51,617 bases of DNA. Source: Lentzea aerocolonigenes (GTDB taxonomy: Bacteria; Actinomycetota; Actinomycetes; Mycobacteriales; Pseudonocardiaceae). Shown one piece after another: positions 1-9,751 of this stretch; the first letter of the stretch is position 1, and every line of letters starts with the position of its first letter. The position numbers and the translations under genes were made by a program. Where the stretch lies: assembly GCF_000955955.1 (NCBI RefSeq), contig NZ_JYJG01000134.1, positions 1 to 51,617 on the forward strand, in the 5' to 3' direction. The notes beneath the pieces were generated by a model, which searched no databases, was not told the DNA's origin, and saw only the letters and a list, made by a program, of their open reading frames with translations.

Positions 1-93
1 CGCCTGTTGCTCAGGGCGGCTGCGCGTTGCGTAGGTGGTGCGGTCCGGTGGGTCCCGTCACGAGTCGCACCGGAGCGAGCCACACCCGAGGGG

Positions 94-456
94 TCAGCGG
101 CAGTTCGAGGCTGGCTGGCTCTCGTCGTTCTGCACCAGGCACTGGAACACCAGGCCCAGTAGCACCGGCAAACCCACCACCGTGGTGACCAGCGCGGGGA
201 TCTCCACTGCGCCCACCACGACGCCGAACGCCAGGACTGCTGCCAGGTACGGCCAGCGCAGCCAGATTCGCTGCCACGGGCGCTTCCACCGCACGCCGCT
301 CGACACGGCGGCCGCCACCGCCACGCCCGCGCCGGACACGACCGGTGACAGCGGCACCGTGGTCCAGGACGCGGTGATCAGGCCCGCCGACCCCATCAGG
401 CCGAACACGGCGAAAGAGAAGAGGAACGGCACGGCCAGCCACAGGCGCTGGCTCAC
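94..456 (-). CDS. Small integral membrane protein
   Basis: A 120-residue hydrophobic protein of unknown family. Three to four membrane segments are visible: about residues 5-25 (LAVPFLFSFAVFGLMG), 30-50, and two near the C-terminus (YLAAVLAFGVVVGAVEI and VTTVVGLPVLLGLVFQ), with a basic Trp-rich loop between the pairs. I chose the GTG that gives MSQRLWLAV because the first hydrophobic helix follows at once. Another GTG 24 bases upstream, adding MFCTAERP, is possible. It is transcribed away from rpmE and occupies the place where rho lies in mycobacteria. Function cannot be assigned. Confidence 0.6.
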   Translation of the reverse strand: MSQRLWLAVPFLFSFAVFGLMGSAGLITASWTTVPLSPVVSGAGVAVAAAVSSGVRWKRPWQRIWLRWPYLAAVLAFGVVVGAVEIPALVTTVVGLPVLLGLVFQCLVQNDESQPASNCR

Positions 457-735
457 GGGCCGCTCGGCAGTGCAGAACACGGCACACAGTGTGATGGACG
501 CTCACCAACAACACGGAGCCGTATGTGGCCGAACGGCTGCACCTTGCGCCGAACGGCGTATCAGGGACGTTAAGTGGTTGTGACTTCTGCCACCTGTGAG
601 GTGCTGTGGAGGGCTCGGGAACAACCGCGTTTTTGCTGGTGTTGAAGCGTCTGGCAAACTAAATGGTCGAGTCCGGCTCCGGTTCACCCGTTCACCAACT
701 GGGACCCGGCGGCCATCCTTGAAAGGGACAAGATC

Positions 736-948
736 TTGAAGACTGGAATCCACCCGGAGTACACCGTCACCGAGGTGACGTGCAGCTGCGGCAACGCCTT
801 CACCACGCGCAGCACCACCTCGGCGACCGAGGTTCGCGTCGAGATGTGCTCGAACTGCCACCCGTTCTACACGGGCAAGCAGCGCATCCTGGACACCGGC
901 GGTCGCGTCGCGCGCTTCGAGGCGCGTTACGGCAAGCGCAACAAGTAG
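736..948 (+). CDS. rpmE: 50S ribosomal protein L31, zinc-binding type
   Basis: A 70-residue L31. It begins MKTGIHPEY and carries the CSC and CSNC cysteine pairs of the zinc-binding (C+) form, followed by the usual HPFYTGKQ segment. It is part of the 50S subunit. Translation starts at a TTG, fixed by the conserved N-terminus and a purine-rich site (GAAAGGGA) just upstream. It heads the conserved rpmE-prfA-prmC order and is followed by a hairpin before prfA. Confidence 0.96.
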   Translation: MKTGIHPEYTVTEVTCSCGNAFTTRSTTSATEVRVEMCSNCHPFYTGKQRILDTGGRVARFEARYGKRNK

Positions 949-955
949 CTGCTTC

Positions 956-998
956 AACGGCGCCTGACCTCGGCAAATTTGCCGGGGCAGGCGCCGTT
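956..998 (+). terminator. Hairpin between rpmE and prfA
   Basis: AACGGCGCCTG at 956-966 pairs perfectly with CAGGCGCCGTT at 988-998. The loop contains another self-complementary stretch, CGGCAAATTTGCCG at 971-984. Only a weak T-rich tail follows, so it may act as a partial terminator or attenuator that reduces read-through into prfA. Confidence 0.6.
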
Positions 999-1033
999 TG
1001 CCGTCTTGCAGGCCACTACGAGGGAGTCCTGAA

Positions 1034-2098
1034 GTGTCGCAGTCGCTGGACAGTCTGCTCGCCGAGTACGACGAGCTCGAGAAGAAGCTCGCCGACCCCG
1101 CCGTGCACGCTGACCAGGCGGGCGCGCGCAAGCTCGGCAAGCGGTACGCCCAGCTCGGGCCCATCGTGAAGACGGCCAGGGAGATCGAGCAGGCGAAGAG
1201 TGACCTCGAGGCCGCCAAGGAGCTCGCGGCCGAGGACAAGGGCTTCCAGGAAGAGGTCGAGCAGCTCGAGGAGCAGCTCCCGAAGCTGGAGGAGAAGCTC
1301 ACCGAGCTGTTGTTGCCGCGTGACCCGCACGACGGGGACGACGTGCTGCTCGAGATCAAGTCCGGCGAGGGCGGCGAGGAGTCCGCGCTGTTCGCCGGCG
1401 ATCTGCTGCGCATGTACACGCGGTATGCGGAGCGGCACGGGTGGAAGGTCGAGATGCTCGACGGGACGGACTCGGACCTGGGTGGGTTCAAGGACGTCAC
1501 GGTGTCCATCAAGACCAAGTCCGCCACGCCGGACGGGGTGTGGAGCCGGCTGAAGTGGGAGGGCGGCGTGCACCGGGTGCAGCGCGTGCCCGTCACGGAG
1601 TCCCAGGGGCGCATTCACACGTCCGCGGCCGGTGTTCTGGTCTTCCCGGAGACCGAGGAGACCGCCGAGGTCGAGATCGACGAGAAGGACCTGCGCATCG
1701 ACGTCTACCGGTCGAGCGGCAAGGGCGGGCAGTCGGTCAACACCACCGACTCCGCGGTGCGCATCACGCACCTGCCCACCGGGATCGTCACGTCCTGCCA
1801 GAACGAGCGCAGCCAGTTGCAGAACAAGGCCCGCGCCATGCAGGTCCTCCAGAGCCGTCTGGTGGCTCTCGCCGAGGAGCAGAAGGCGCAGGAGCAGAGC
1901 GACGCGCGTCGCACCCAGATCCGGACCGTTGACCGGAGTGAACGGGTGAGGACCTACAACTTCCCCGAATCGCGAATTTCTGATCACCGGGTTGGGTACA
2001 AAGCGCATAACCTGGACCAGGTGCTCGACGGTGACCTGGACGCGGTGGTGGACGCGCTGGCCGCCGCCGACCGGGCAGAACGGCTCGCAGGCGGGTAA
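1034..2098 (+). CDS. prfA: Peptide chain release factor 1
   Basis: A 354-residue class I release factor that recognises UAA and UAG and triggers peptidyl-tRNA hydrolysis. The GGQ catalytic motif lies in [17 protein letters not shown], and the UAG-specific PxT tripeptide is PVT in [11 protein letters not shown]. An N-terminal coiled coil rich in Glu and Lys precedes the codon-recognition domain. The GTG start follows AGGGAG at 1021-1026. Its methylase, prmC, is downstream but separated by two unrelated genes, whereas prfA and prmC are adjacent in mycobacteria. Confidence 0.96.
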   Translation: MSQSLDSLLAEYDELEKKLADPAVHADQAGARKLGKRYAQLGPIVKTAREIEQAKSDLEAAKELAAEDKGFQEEVEQLEEQLPKLEEKLTELLLPRDPHDGDDVLLEIKSGEGGEESALFAGDLLRMYTRYAERHGWKVEMLDGTDSDLGGFKDVTVSIKTKSATPDGVWSRLKWEGGVHRVQRVPVTESQGRIHTSAAGVLVFPETEETAEVEIDEKDLRIDVYRSSGKGGQSVNTTDSAVRITHLPTGIVTSCQNERSQLQNKARAMQVLQSRLVALAEEQKAQEQSDARRTQIRTVDRSERVRTYNFPESRISDHRVGYKAHNLDQVLDGDLDAVVDALAAADRAERLAGG

Positions 2099-2120
2099 AC
2101 CGACGTGAGAGGGGCGCGTT

Positions 2121-3329
2121 GTGGCCGAGATCCTGGTGAATCCACAGATAGCGCCTCTCGACCAACCGGTCGACATCGTCGTCGTGGGGCTGAAGCCCGG
2201 CAACGAGATCACCGTTCAACTGTCCACAGGCGACCGTGCGTCCCATGCCGTCTTCACGGCCGATGACCGCGGTGTCGTCGACCTGACCAGGCACGCGCCG
2301 GTGGACGGCAGCTATCGCGGCGTTGACCCGATGGGGTTGTTCTGGTCGATGGAGCGCACCGGGGGCAAGCCGAGCCCAATGTGCCTGTCGGTGGAGGGCG
2401 TGGGTGACCGCCTCCTCGAACGGTTGACCGTGCCCGAGGGCGTCGAGCGCGTCGAGGTGCGGGAGAACGGGCTCGTGGGCACGCTGTTCGCCCCTGAGGA
2501 CGACGGCGCCGAGCTGCCGGGCGTGATCGTGCTCGGCGGGTCAGAGGGCGGGCTGCACGAGTCGGACGCGGCGTTGCTGGCCGCGCACGGGTTCGTGGCG
2601 TTCGCGCTCGGCTACTTCGGCATGAAGGACCTGCCTGAGCACCTCGTGGACATCCCGCTCGAGTACTTCGGCACGGCGATCGAGTACCTCTCCGAACGCT
2701 GCGGCGAGATCGGCGTCATCGGTGGCTCGCGCGGTGGTGAGCTGGCGTTGCTGGTTGCTGCGACGTTCCCGCAGATCAGGGCCGTGGTGAGCGTGGTGGG
2801 CAGCGGTGTGGTGACGCAGGGGATCGGGCCCGGTGCGAACCTGCTGCAGATCCTCCAGCACGACGCGGCGTCGTGGACCTTGAAGGGCGAGCCGCTGCCG
2901 TACCTGCCGTACTACGTGGGCGGCGAGCTGCGGTCGAAGATCGTCAACGGTGAACCGGTGCCGTTGCGGCTCGCTTTCGACACGTCGGACGGCATTCCCG
3001 AGGACACCGAGATCCGCGTCGAGAACATCGTCGGGGGTGTGTTGCTCATCTCGTCCGGGCACGACGACGGGTGGCCGTCGACCGAGCTGAGCGACGTCGC
3101 GATGCGGCGGCTGAAGGATCACGAGCACCCGTTCCCGTTCGAGCACGTCGTGTATCCCGAGGCAGGACACCTGATCGCGGCCCCGCCGTACCGTCCGGCT
3201 ACCGAGGTGACCTATCCGGGGCCTGGTGTCACCTTCTCGGGTGGTGGTGTTCCGCAGGCCACAGCGCACGCTCAGGCGAACGCTTGGAAACGGACGGTTG
3301 AGTTCTTGCAGGAGCAGCTCGGGACCTAG
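2121..3329 (+). CDS. Acyl-CoA thioesterase/BAAT-family alpha/beta hydrolase
   Basis: A 402-residue protein with the two-domain layout of acyl-CoA thioesterases and bile-acid-CoA:amino acid N-acyltransferases: an N-terminal beta-sandwich (about 1-125) and a C-terminal alpha/beta hydrolase domain. The nucleophile elbow is GGSRGGE with Ser203, which fits a thioesterase; acyltransferases usually have Cys there. Asp315 or Asp316 (SGHDDGW) and His350 (EAGHL) complete the likely triad. The GTG start follows GAGAGGGG. Substrate is unknown. It starts 22 bases after prfA and runs into lpdA with a 9-base gap, so the genes probably share a transcript. Confidence 0.85.
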   Translation: MAEILVNPQIAPLDQPVDIVVVGLKPGNEITVQLSTGDRASHAVFTADDRGVVDLTRHAPVDGSYRGVDPMGLFWSMERTGGKPSPMCLSVEGVGDRLLERLTVPEGVERVEVRENGLVGTLFAPEDDGAELPGVIVLGGSEGGLHESDAALLAAHGFVAFALGYFGMKDLPEHLVDIPLEYFGTAIEYLSERCGEIGVIGGSRGGELALLVAATFPQIRAVVSVVGSGVVTQGIGPGANLLQILQHDAASWTLKGEPLPYLPYYVGGELRSKIVNGEPVPLRLAFDTSDGIPEDTEIRVENIVGGVLLISSGHDDGWPSTELSDVAMRRLKDHEHPFPFEHVVYPEAGHLIAAPPYRPATEVTYPGPGVTFSGGGVPQATAHAQANAWKRTVEFLQEQLGT

Positions 3330-3338
3330 GGTGTGCTT

Positions 3339-4724
<1,386 letters not shown>

Positions 4725-4739
4725 GATAACTTTGCGCTG

Positions 4740-5609
4740 ATGATGAACCGGCAGCCGCTCCGTCTCGCGATCTCCGAGGCGGCCAAGATCCTCTCCGACG
4801 CGGGGGTGGACAGTCCGCGCGTCGACGCGGAGTACCTGGCCGCGCACGTGCTCGGGGTCGAACGCGGCCGGCTGCCGCTCATCCCGCTGGTCGATCCGCC
4901 GGTGATCGACCAGCTGCACAAGCTCGTCCTGGTGCGGGCCTCGCGCATTCCGCTGCAGCACATCCTCGGCTGGGCTCCGATGGGTTCGATCTCCGTCGAG
5001 GTCGGGCCGGGGGTGTTCGTGCCGCGCCCGGAGACCGAACTGCTGATGGAGTGGGGCCTGAAGGCGCTCGTCGGCGTTTCCTCACCCGTGGTCGTCGACC
5101 TCTGCACCGGCTCGGGCGCTCTGGCGTTGTCGATCGCCGCCGCCCGCCCGGACGCCGTCGTGCACGCGGTGGAGATCGACCCGCAAGCGCTCGCCTGGAC
5201 GCGCCGCAACTCCGATCTTCGTGTCGCTGCCGGTGACACGCCGATTCTGCTGCACTCCGGCGACGCCACGGATCCTTCGCTGCTGTCCGATTTGGACGGT
5301 CTGGTGGACCTCGTGGTGTGCAATCCGCCTTACGTGCCAGAGGGTGTCGAGGTGCAGCCCGAGGTCGGCGTGCACGATCCGCACCACGCGGTGTTCTCCG
5401 GCGCGGATGGCCTGGACGTGATCCGGCACGTCGTCTCCGCTGCCGCCCGGTGGCTGCGGCCCGGCGGCTTCGTCGGGATCGAGCACGACGACACGCAGGG
5501 CGAGTCCGTGCCGGCGCTGCTCTCGGCGCGCCGGGTTCTGACGGACGTGGCTGACCATCTTGATCTGGCCGGACGCCCCCGTTTCGCGACCGCCCGCCGC
5601 GTCTCCTAG
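4740..5609 (+). CDS. prmC: Release factor glutamine N5-methyltransferase
   Basis: A 289-residue class I SAM-dependent methyltransferase that methylates the Gln of the GGQ motif in release factors. The SAM loop is VVDLCTGSGALAL (about 118-130) and the active-site NPPY is at residues 195-198. An N-terminal helical domain (about 1-75) contacts the release factor. Two ATGs in tandem are possible starts. Its TAG stop shares the CTAG tetranucleotide with the stop of the convergent gene on the other strand. Confidence 0.95.
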   Translation: MMNRQPLRLAISEAAKILSDAGVDSPRVDAEYLAAHVLGVERGRLPLIPLVDPPVIDQLHKLVLVRASRIPLQHILGWAPMGSISVEVGPGVFVPRPETELLMEWGLKALVGVSSPVVVDLCTGSGALALSIAAARPDAVVHAVEIDPQALAWTRRNSDLRVAAGDTPILLHSGDATDPSLLSDLDGLVDLVVCNPPYVPEGVEVQPEVGVHDPHHAVFSGADGLDVIRHVVSAAARWLRPGGFVGIEHDDTQGESVPALLSARRVLTDVADHLDLAGRPRFATARRVS

Positions 5610-5866
5610 AACAGCACGTCGAAGGCTTTCTCCAGCTCTCTCATCTGCTCGCCGAGCCCGCGGTCGGCCAGCCGTTCCATCAGGACGGCCGTGATGTCCT
5701 TGCTGGGCTTGGGTTTGCGCGCCTCGACCCGCAGATCGTCGATGGTCTCGATGGTCGACGTCGGAGCCTTGGCGTCGTTCAGATCCTCGCGCAGCTCGTC
5801 GAGGAGCCGCAGGACCTCGCTGACGTCTCTGATGTGTCCGATGTGGACGAAATCCCGGTCACTCAT
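5606..5866 (-). CDS. Small hypothetical protein, 86 residues
   Basis: Predicted product begins MSDRDFVHIGHIRDVSEVLRL. It is highly charged and probably helical, with no Cys, signal peptide or membrane segment. The start is set by a strong ribosome site, GGGGGA, a few bases upstream; the reading frame stays open further upstream, but that part has poor wobble GC. Its ATG overlaps the TGA of a possible 48-residue gene (ATGA), suggesting coupling. The stop shares CTAG with prmC. Family not recognised. Confidence 0.6.
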   Translation of the reverse strand: MSDRDFVHIGHIRDVSEVLRLLDELREDLNDAKAPTSTIETIDDLRVEARKPKPSKDITAVLMERLADRGLGEQMRELEKAFDVLF

Positions 5867-6009
5867 GTGCTTCCCCCGCACTCCTCGCACGGCGTGCTGT
5901 CGTTGCTGCTCCCGGACAACCCGCCGGTGAGCCTGCAGGGCATCGAGAACGGCGCGGTCAGGCCCACCGCTCTGCCGGGCGCGCGCGGTCCGCGCGGCGA
6001 GACCGGCAC
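5863..6009 (-). CDS. Possible Cys-containing 48-residue peptide
   Basis: A short frame starting at GTG with three cysteines near the C-terminus (MPCRLTGG and PCEECGGST). It overlaps the next gene by ATGA, the typical coupling arrangement. About nine in ten codons end in G or C, clearly better than the competing frames here. An in-frame TAG lies just upstream of the GTG. There is no convincing ribosome site at the usual distance, and later starts (GTG at codon 15, ATG at codon 23) are possible. Function unknown; tentative. Confidence 0.35.
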   Translation of the reverse strand: MPVSPRGPRAPGRAVGLTAPFSMPCRLTGGLSGSSNDSTPCEECGGST

Positions 6010-6368
6010 GAGTACGAGCGGCTATCCACTCCCGGCGATCGGCGCCGGACGACCCCGGAATGGGTCCAGCGCCCTCCATGGGAGATGACATTGTCCTGTC
6101 CACTTTCTGTCATTGAATCGCACACCTGGCATCTGTGCTGGTCAGAGGCTTGGTGAGCGTGCTTTCGGTGCTCTTTCTGCTGTTTGCTGGCACAATAGTC
6201 GGTCCAGCTCGGAATTGACCAGACGCGGCCGAATTGCGAATTGTCAATGCGCCGAATGAGGGCTGTCGGGGTGCGCAGTGGTGGGCATGAGTTGCCAAAT
6301 CCTGGCCAATAACCTGACGTTTGGTCACGTTGGGGCCAAACGGTCGTATCTTCTGACGTTGGGGAGGG
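6010..6368. other. Non-coding stretch, lower GC
   Basis: No convincing gene. The region is richer in A/T than its surroundings, especially 6090-6360. It contains an inverted pair ATTGAC/GTCAAT around 6206-6245, a repeated GAATTG and several GCCAA/TTGG pairs near 6295-6350. It probably holds the promoter of the small genes reading leftward. No clear -35/-10 pair could be fixed. Confidence 0.4.
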
Positions 6369-6417
6369 CACGCGGTCACGCGCTCGAGGATCCGCCGCCT
6401 CGCGCGTGACCGCGTGT
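6369..6417 (-). terminator. Hairpin ending the T7SS cassette
   Basis: CACGCGGTCACGCGC near 6369-6383 pairs with GCGCGTGACCGCGTG near 6402-6416, with GAGG/CCTC extending the stem past a one-base bulge. It begins 8 bases beyond the last stop codon of the leftward cassette. There is no U-tract, as is common in high-GC actinobacteria. Confidence 0.6.
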
Positions 6418-6424
6418 GCGCCAC

Positions 6425-6643
6425 TCAGTTGCCAGTCGGCGACGGTTCGCGCACAGGACGCCTCGCCACGAACAGTATGAAGGCGGCGTTCAGGAGCACG
6501 GCTAGCGGCAGCAGCAGGCCGTACATCAGCGTGGTCTTGTCAGGTTCGAGGGAGTCGACCGTCTGGACGAACGACTCGACAGGCCCGGCACCCGCGTAGT
6601 TGTCGGGGTTCCACCCGTCCTGGTTGAACCCGGTCCAGCTCAT
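6425..6643 (-). CDS. Small single-span membrane protein of T7SS cassette
   Basis: A 72-residue protein. An Asn/Gly/Trp-rich N-terminal part (MSWTGFNQDGWNPDNY) is followed by one membrane helix (about 40-61, LMYGLLLPLAVLLNAAFILFVA) and a short basic, Pro-containing tail. Its ATG overlaps the TGA of the EspC-like gene, so it is the translationally coupled last gene of the cassette. No family recognised. Its position suggests a membrane-associated role with the T7SS substrates. Confidence 0.75.
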   Translation of the reverse strand: MSWTGFNQDGWNPDNYAGAGPVESFVQTVDSLEPDKTTLMYGLLLPLAVLLNAAFILFVARRPVREPSPTGN

Positions 6644-6948
6644 CGGGGGCCTCCGAACCGGCCGCGGTTGTCATCCTCGTGGGATTCGTACGTCTGGGCC
6701 GTGGCTGTGGTGTCCTCGGAAGCGTTGCCCACGGCGGTCGCCAGTTCCTTGATCGCCGCGGTGGCGTCGTGGGCGAACTGCTGGGCACCAATGGCGAAGA
6801 AGGACAGCAGCTGGCCGAACGTGTCGCCGCCGAGGTCGACTGCGGCGGACTTGTCAGCTGCCGCGTCCAGGGCGTCCTGCCTGGCGCGCTGGCCCTTGGC
6901 GAACTTGTGGAGCTCGCTCGCGTCGACGCGGAAGCCGGGGCCGGTCAT
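6640..6948 (-). CDS. EspC-like T7SS-associated protein
   Basis: A 102-residue helical protein resembling the EspC / DUF2580 family of ESX secretion-associated proteins: GFRVDASELHKFAKGQ at the N-terminus, a helix-turn-helix layout and an acidic C-terminal tail (TYESHEDDNRG) of the kind that carries export signals. Known relatives are small secreted partners of ESX systems. It is coupled by ATGA on both sides, provided the upstream YbaB-like gene is read in its restored frame. Family assignment is from overall pattern and context. Confidence 0.7.
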   Translation of the reverse strand: MTGPGFRVDASELHKFAKGQRARQDALDAAADKSAAVDLGGDTFGQLLSFFAIGAQQFAHDATAAIKELATAVGNASEDTTATAQTYESHEDDNRGRFGGPR

Positions 6949-7218
6949 CGCAGCACGCTCCCGAAGCCGTCGTCGTCATCCGGCCTTTGGGTGCTTGGCG
7001 GCGCGGGCTTCTGCGCAGGGCCGTTCCACTCCACAATGGACGCCACCTGCTCGGCGGACTGGATCTGGGCCGTTGGGGGCGACGCGGACAGTCACCGCCT
7101 CGTTGGGAGAGGTGGCCGTGCTGCTCGCTTGCTGGATCTGCTCCTGCAGCTGCTGGGAGCGTTGCTGCAGCTGCTGCGCTTTGGACTCGAGGTCCGCGAT
7201 CATCTGTTCCGGGTTCAT
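6945..7218 (-). pseudogene. YbaB/EbfC-like protein, frame disrupted
   Basis: Reading from the ATG at 7218 gives MNPEQMIADLESKAQQLQQ, a Gln-rich coiled coil, then AVTVRVAPNG, as in YbaB-type nucleoid proteins found in actinobacterial T7SS loci. In that frame the rest is compositionally odd and stops at 6976 (80 residues). Moving by one base near 7065-7080 (a G-run lies at 7075-7079) gives AQIQSAEQVASIVEWNG and an acidic tail ending FGSVLR. That reading stops exactly at an ATGA with the EspC-like gene, as at the other junctions here. The core strand-helix segment expected between APNG and AQIQSAEQ is also missing, so an internal deletion is likely. Sequencing error or true inactivation cannot be separated here. 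Confidence 0.6.
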
Positions 7219-7964
7219 CGTTCGCTCGTCATCGCCAGCACCTGGCCGAGGTGGCGGGCCAGCCCCATGTTGTCCGCCGGGCTGATGGTGAACCAGCCGC
7301 TGCGGGTCTCGACGTTGGAGTAGCGGCCCTGGTTCGTGTCGATCCAGGTGACCGGCGGGAAGTCGCGCTTCGTCCGTCCCTGTCCTATTTGGACGATGAA
7401 GTGGCCGTTGCCGATCGCCGGGCCGGTCAGCATTTGCTTCGCGATGCGCACATCGTCGTTGTCGGTGCTGCGGACGGCCTGCCGGAATCCTTCTTGTCGC
7501 TGCGGGGCTTCGAAGGCCTGGGCCGGCACGGTGACGAGCTTGCCGGGTCCTGGCCTACCCGGTGGCATCGCGTTGGCGAGGCTTGCCGCGATCTCGTTGG
7601 GCTGCACCAGGTTCAGCGTGAAGGTGGTGTCCTCCTGGGTGAACAGCACCGCGTAACCGCCCCGCGCCACCACGCTGGCGCGGACGACCTTCTGCTGGTT
7701 CAGGTCCGGCATGCACAGGGCGATGACGCGAAGTTCGGGGCGCGCCAACAGGTTCAGCGCGTCCTCGAGATCAGGCTCCGGCCTGCCCCGCCGTGCCAGA
7801 TTGCGACGTTCGAGGTCGGCGTGCACGGCGGCCTTGATGCGGGCGCGCTCGTCGAGCGTCTCGCCGTGCTGGCTGACGTCGAAGGGGTAGGGGACGCTCC
7901 CCGCCCGCAGGTCCTCCCAGAGAACCTCGAACGCGGGCAAGGAGAGCTGGGCGATCTGCCTCAT
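7215..7964 (-). CDS. ESX secretion-associated chaperone EspG
   Basis: A 249-residue protein resembling EspG, the cytosolic chaperone that binds PE/PPE-type T7SS substrates. It starts near LSLPAFEVLWEDL, continues with ARPELRVIAL and the GYAVLFTQEDTTFTLNL strands, and ends with a helical FTISPADNMGLARHLGQVL. It is coupled by ATGA to the WxG/Gly-rich gene upstream and to the YbaB-like gene downstream. The neighbouring WxG protein is its obvious candidate client. No signal peptide. Confidence 0.85.
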   Translation of the reverse strand: MRQIAQLSLPAFEVLWEDLRAGSVPYPFDVSQHGETLDERARIKAAVHADLERRNLARRGRPEPDLEDALNLLARPELRVIALCMPDLNQQKVVRASVVARGGYAVLFTQEDTTFTLNLVQPNEIAASLANAMPPGRPGPGKLVTVPAQAFEAPQRQEGFRQAVRSTDNDDVRIAKQMLTGPAIGNGHFIVQIGQGRTKRDFPPVTWIDTNQGRYSNVETRSGWFTISPADNMGLARHLGQVLAMTSER

Positions 7965-9193
7965 CCGCCGATCACCGGTGGCGCGACCATGCGATCGTCG
8001 TCGAAGAACTCATCGGTGGGGATGAGGTAGTTCGACTTGTGCTCCTTGTCCTCCTCGCCACCCTTGCCGCCACCGGCACCGCCCATGCCACCGGCACCGG
8101 CCGCCCCAGCTTTGCCGGCCGCACCCGTGGCCGAGCCTGCCGCACCTGATCCGCCGGCGCCCATGACGCCCGCACCACCACCGGGGTTGGACGGTCCGAA
8201 GCTTCCCCCGCCACGACCGGCCGCGCCGCCCATGCCGCCAGGGCCCATGCCGCGACCACCGGCGCCGCCACCACCGCCACCACCACCGGGTCCACGTCCC
8301 GTGCCAGGACCGCCCAGGCCGGGCCGGCCGGGCTGACCACCGCCGGGCGGACGCATGCCGGGAGGCAACATGCCGGGCGGGGTGAACGGAGGCCGGTTCG
8401 TGCCGCCACCGGGCGGGTTGTTCTGGTTGCCGCCCGGCGGAATCGTCGGCTGGTTCGTCGGCGGCGCGACCCAGGACGGGTTCGTGGTGCCGTTGTTCCC
8501 ACCGGGAGGCGTCATCGCGGGCACGTTCGGCATGCCGGTGTTGCTGAACCGCTGGTTGCTGTTGACGTTGCTCAGACTGTGCGAGCTGTTGGTGCTGCTC
8601 GTTTGCGTGACGCCTTGGTCGTTCGTGACCTGCGGGGTGGATTCCATGGTGGGCATGGACATCGCGGCCGACATCATCGTGTTGTCGCGCGTCTGCATGA
8701 CCTGAACAGCCTCGGCCTTGGCCTCTTGCTGCTCGTTGTGCTTCATGAACATCTCGACGGGCGAGGCGACCATCGCCGGGGGGAAGATGACGGAGGCGCC
8801 CGCCCATTTCTTGGCGATGTCGAGGGGGTTGAAGTCGACCGGCTCGGGCATGCTCTTGTTCGCCTGAACCGCCGCGTCCCGCTGACTGGCGATGGCGTTC
8901 GAGGTGCGCGTGAATCCTTCGCCCGTGGTGTCGGCGAACGTCCCCACCTTGCCGAGCGCTCCCCGGACCGCCTCGGCCGCCTTGCCCGTCCACCCTGTCT
9001 GCGACCCGTTGACCAGGATGTTGAAGTCGGTGGCCAGTTCCTTGAACTTGCTGCCGAGCGCGCCCCAGCCGTCGATCACCAGGTTCGCGTCGGTCGGGCT
9101 GTACTTCTCGGTTACCAGCTTCTTCATTTCTTCATGCGGCTGGCCGGGGTAGTTCGCGTTCGGGTGTGGAACGGTGGGTTTGACGGGTGCCAT
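7961..9193 (-). CDS. PPE/WxG-like T7SS substrate with Gly/Pro-rich region
   Basis: A 410-residue protein. The N-terminal part (about 20-180) is helical with a WxG turn at 68-70 (GWTGKAAEAVRG), as in PPE/WXG100 substrates. A Ser/Thr/Asn-rich stretch follows (about 190-240), then a Pro/Gly region (245-385) with long Gly runs. The last 25 residues are non-repetitive and acidic (TDEFFDDDRMVAPP). No Sec signal. Starts 22 bases after the lipoprotein gene and is coupled to espG by ATGA. Likely exported by a T7SS not encoded here. The Gly-rich DNA creates long artificial frames on the other strand. Confidence 0.85.
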   Translation of the reverse strand: MAPVKPTVPHPNANYPGQPHEEMKKLVTEKYSPTDANLVIDGWGALGSKFKELATDFNILVNGSQTGWTGKAAEAVRGALGKVGTFADTTGEGFTRTSNAIASQRDAAVQANKSMPEPVDFNPLDIAKKWAGASVIFPPAMVASPVEMFMKHNEQQEAKAEAVQVMQTRDNTMMSAAMSMPTMESTPQVTNDQGVTQTSSTNSSHSLSNVNSNQRFSNTGMPNVPAMTPPGGNNGTTNPSWVAPPTNQPTIPPGGNQNNPPGGGTNRPPFTPPGMLPPGMRPPGGGQPGRPGLGGPGTGRGPGGGGGGGGAGGRGMGPGGMGGAAGRGGGSFGPSNPGGGAGVMGAGGSGAAGSATGAAGKAGAAGAGGMGGAGGGKGGEEDKEHKSNYLIPTDEFFDDDRMVAPPVIGG

Positions 9194-9214
9194 GAGAATC
9201 CCCCTCGGGCGGCG

Positions 9215-9751
9215 TTAGGGCAGTTTCGGTGCGATCAGATCGGCGGCTTTCGAGGCGCGCTGACAGGCGGCTGCGGTGTCCTCGGAGCTGAGGTCCAGTG
9301 TTGCGATCACCAGAACAGACGACGACTCGGTCACCGAGATGCCGATGGTGCAAGCGTTCTTGGCACCGTCCTGCGCCTCGACCTTCTTCGCCTTGAACTT
9401 GCCGACCTGAGTTTCCGTGATCTTGTCGCCGTCGAGGTTCAGATCGTTGACACCTGCCTTCGAGCGGATGCCTGCGCTGACACCTCCGTTGCCGCTGATG
9501 TTCCACGCGCAAGCGTCGGCAGTGCCGACCTGTTTGGCTTTGCCCGGATACGTGAGGCCGAGGCTCTTGACGTCGGCTTCGGTGAGCAGATCACAGGGTT
9601 TGATCGCTTCGAGACCTGAAGCCGAGCCGGAGTCGGTGGTAGGAGTCGCGCCACCGCTGGTAGGCGTCGGTGTGGGGTTGCCCGCGGTGCCGGTGCACCC
9701 GGCGGTCAGAGCGGCCAGACCGATCGTGGTGGCGATGAGAATGCGCTTCAT
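9215..9751 (-). CDS. DUF3558-type lipoprotein
   Basis: A 178-residue lipoprotein: a short signal peptide with lipobox LTAGC (Cys19), a Thr/Pro/Gly linker (20-45), then a compact domain beginning IKPCDLLTEADVKSLGL, typical of DUF3558. Two further cysteines (ACAW and ACTIG) probably form disulfides outside the cell. Its ATG overlaps the upstream stop by one base (TAATG). DUF3558 proteins are common actinobacterial surface lipoproteins of unknown role and often lie beside T7SS genes. Confidence 0.85.
   Translation of the reverse strand: MKRILIATTIGLAALTAGCTGTAGNPTPTPTSGGATPTTDSGSASGLEAIKPCDLLTEADVKSLGLTYPGKAKQVGTADACAWNISGNGGVSAGIRSKAGVNDLNLDGDKITETQVGKFKAKKVEAQDGAKNACTIGISVTESSSVLVIATLDLSSEDTAAACQRASKAADLIAPKLP

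Noticed and set aside
5606..6103. A 165-residue version of the small hypothetical protein
   Set aside because: The upstream 79 residues have poor wobble GC, and a strong ribosome site marks the internal ATG.
8037..8336. Possible CRISPR or tandem-repeat array in the Gly-rich region
   Set aside because: Repetition is codon-level Gly coding without regular repeat and spacer units.
7972..8993. Arg/Trp-rich frames within the Gly/Pro-rich T7SS substrate gene
   Set aside because: Products of reading GGC/GGT-rich DNA out of frame; the reading with WxG and EspG coupling is the real one.
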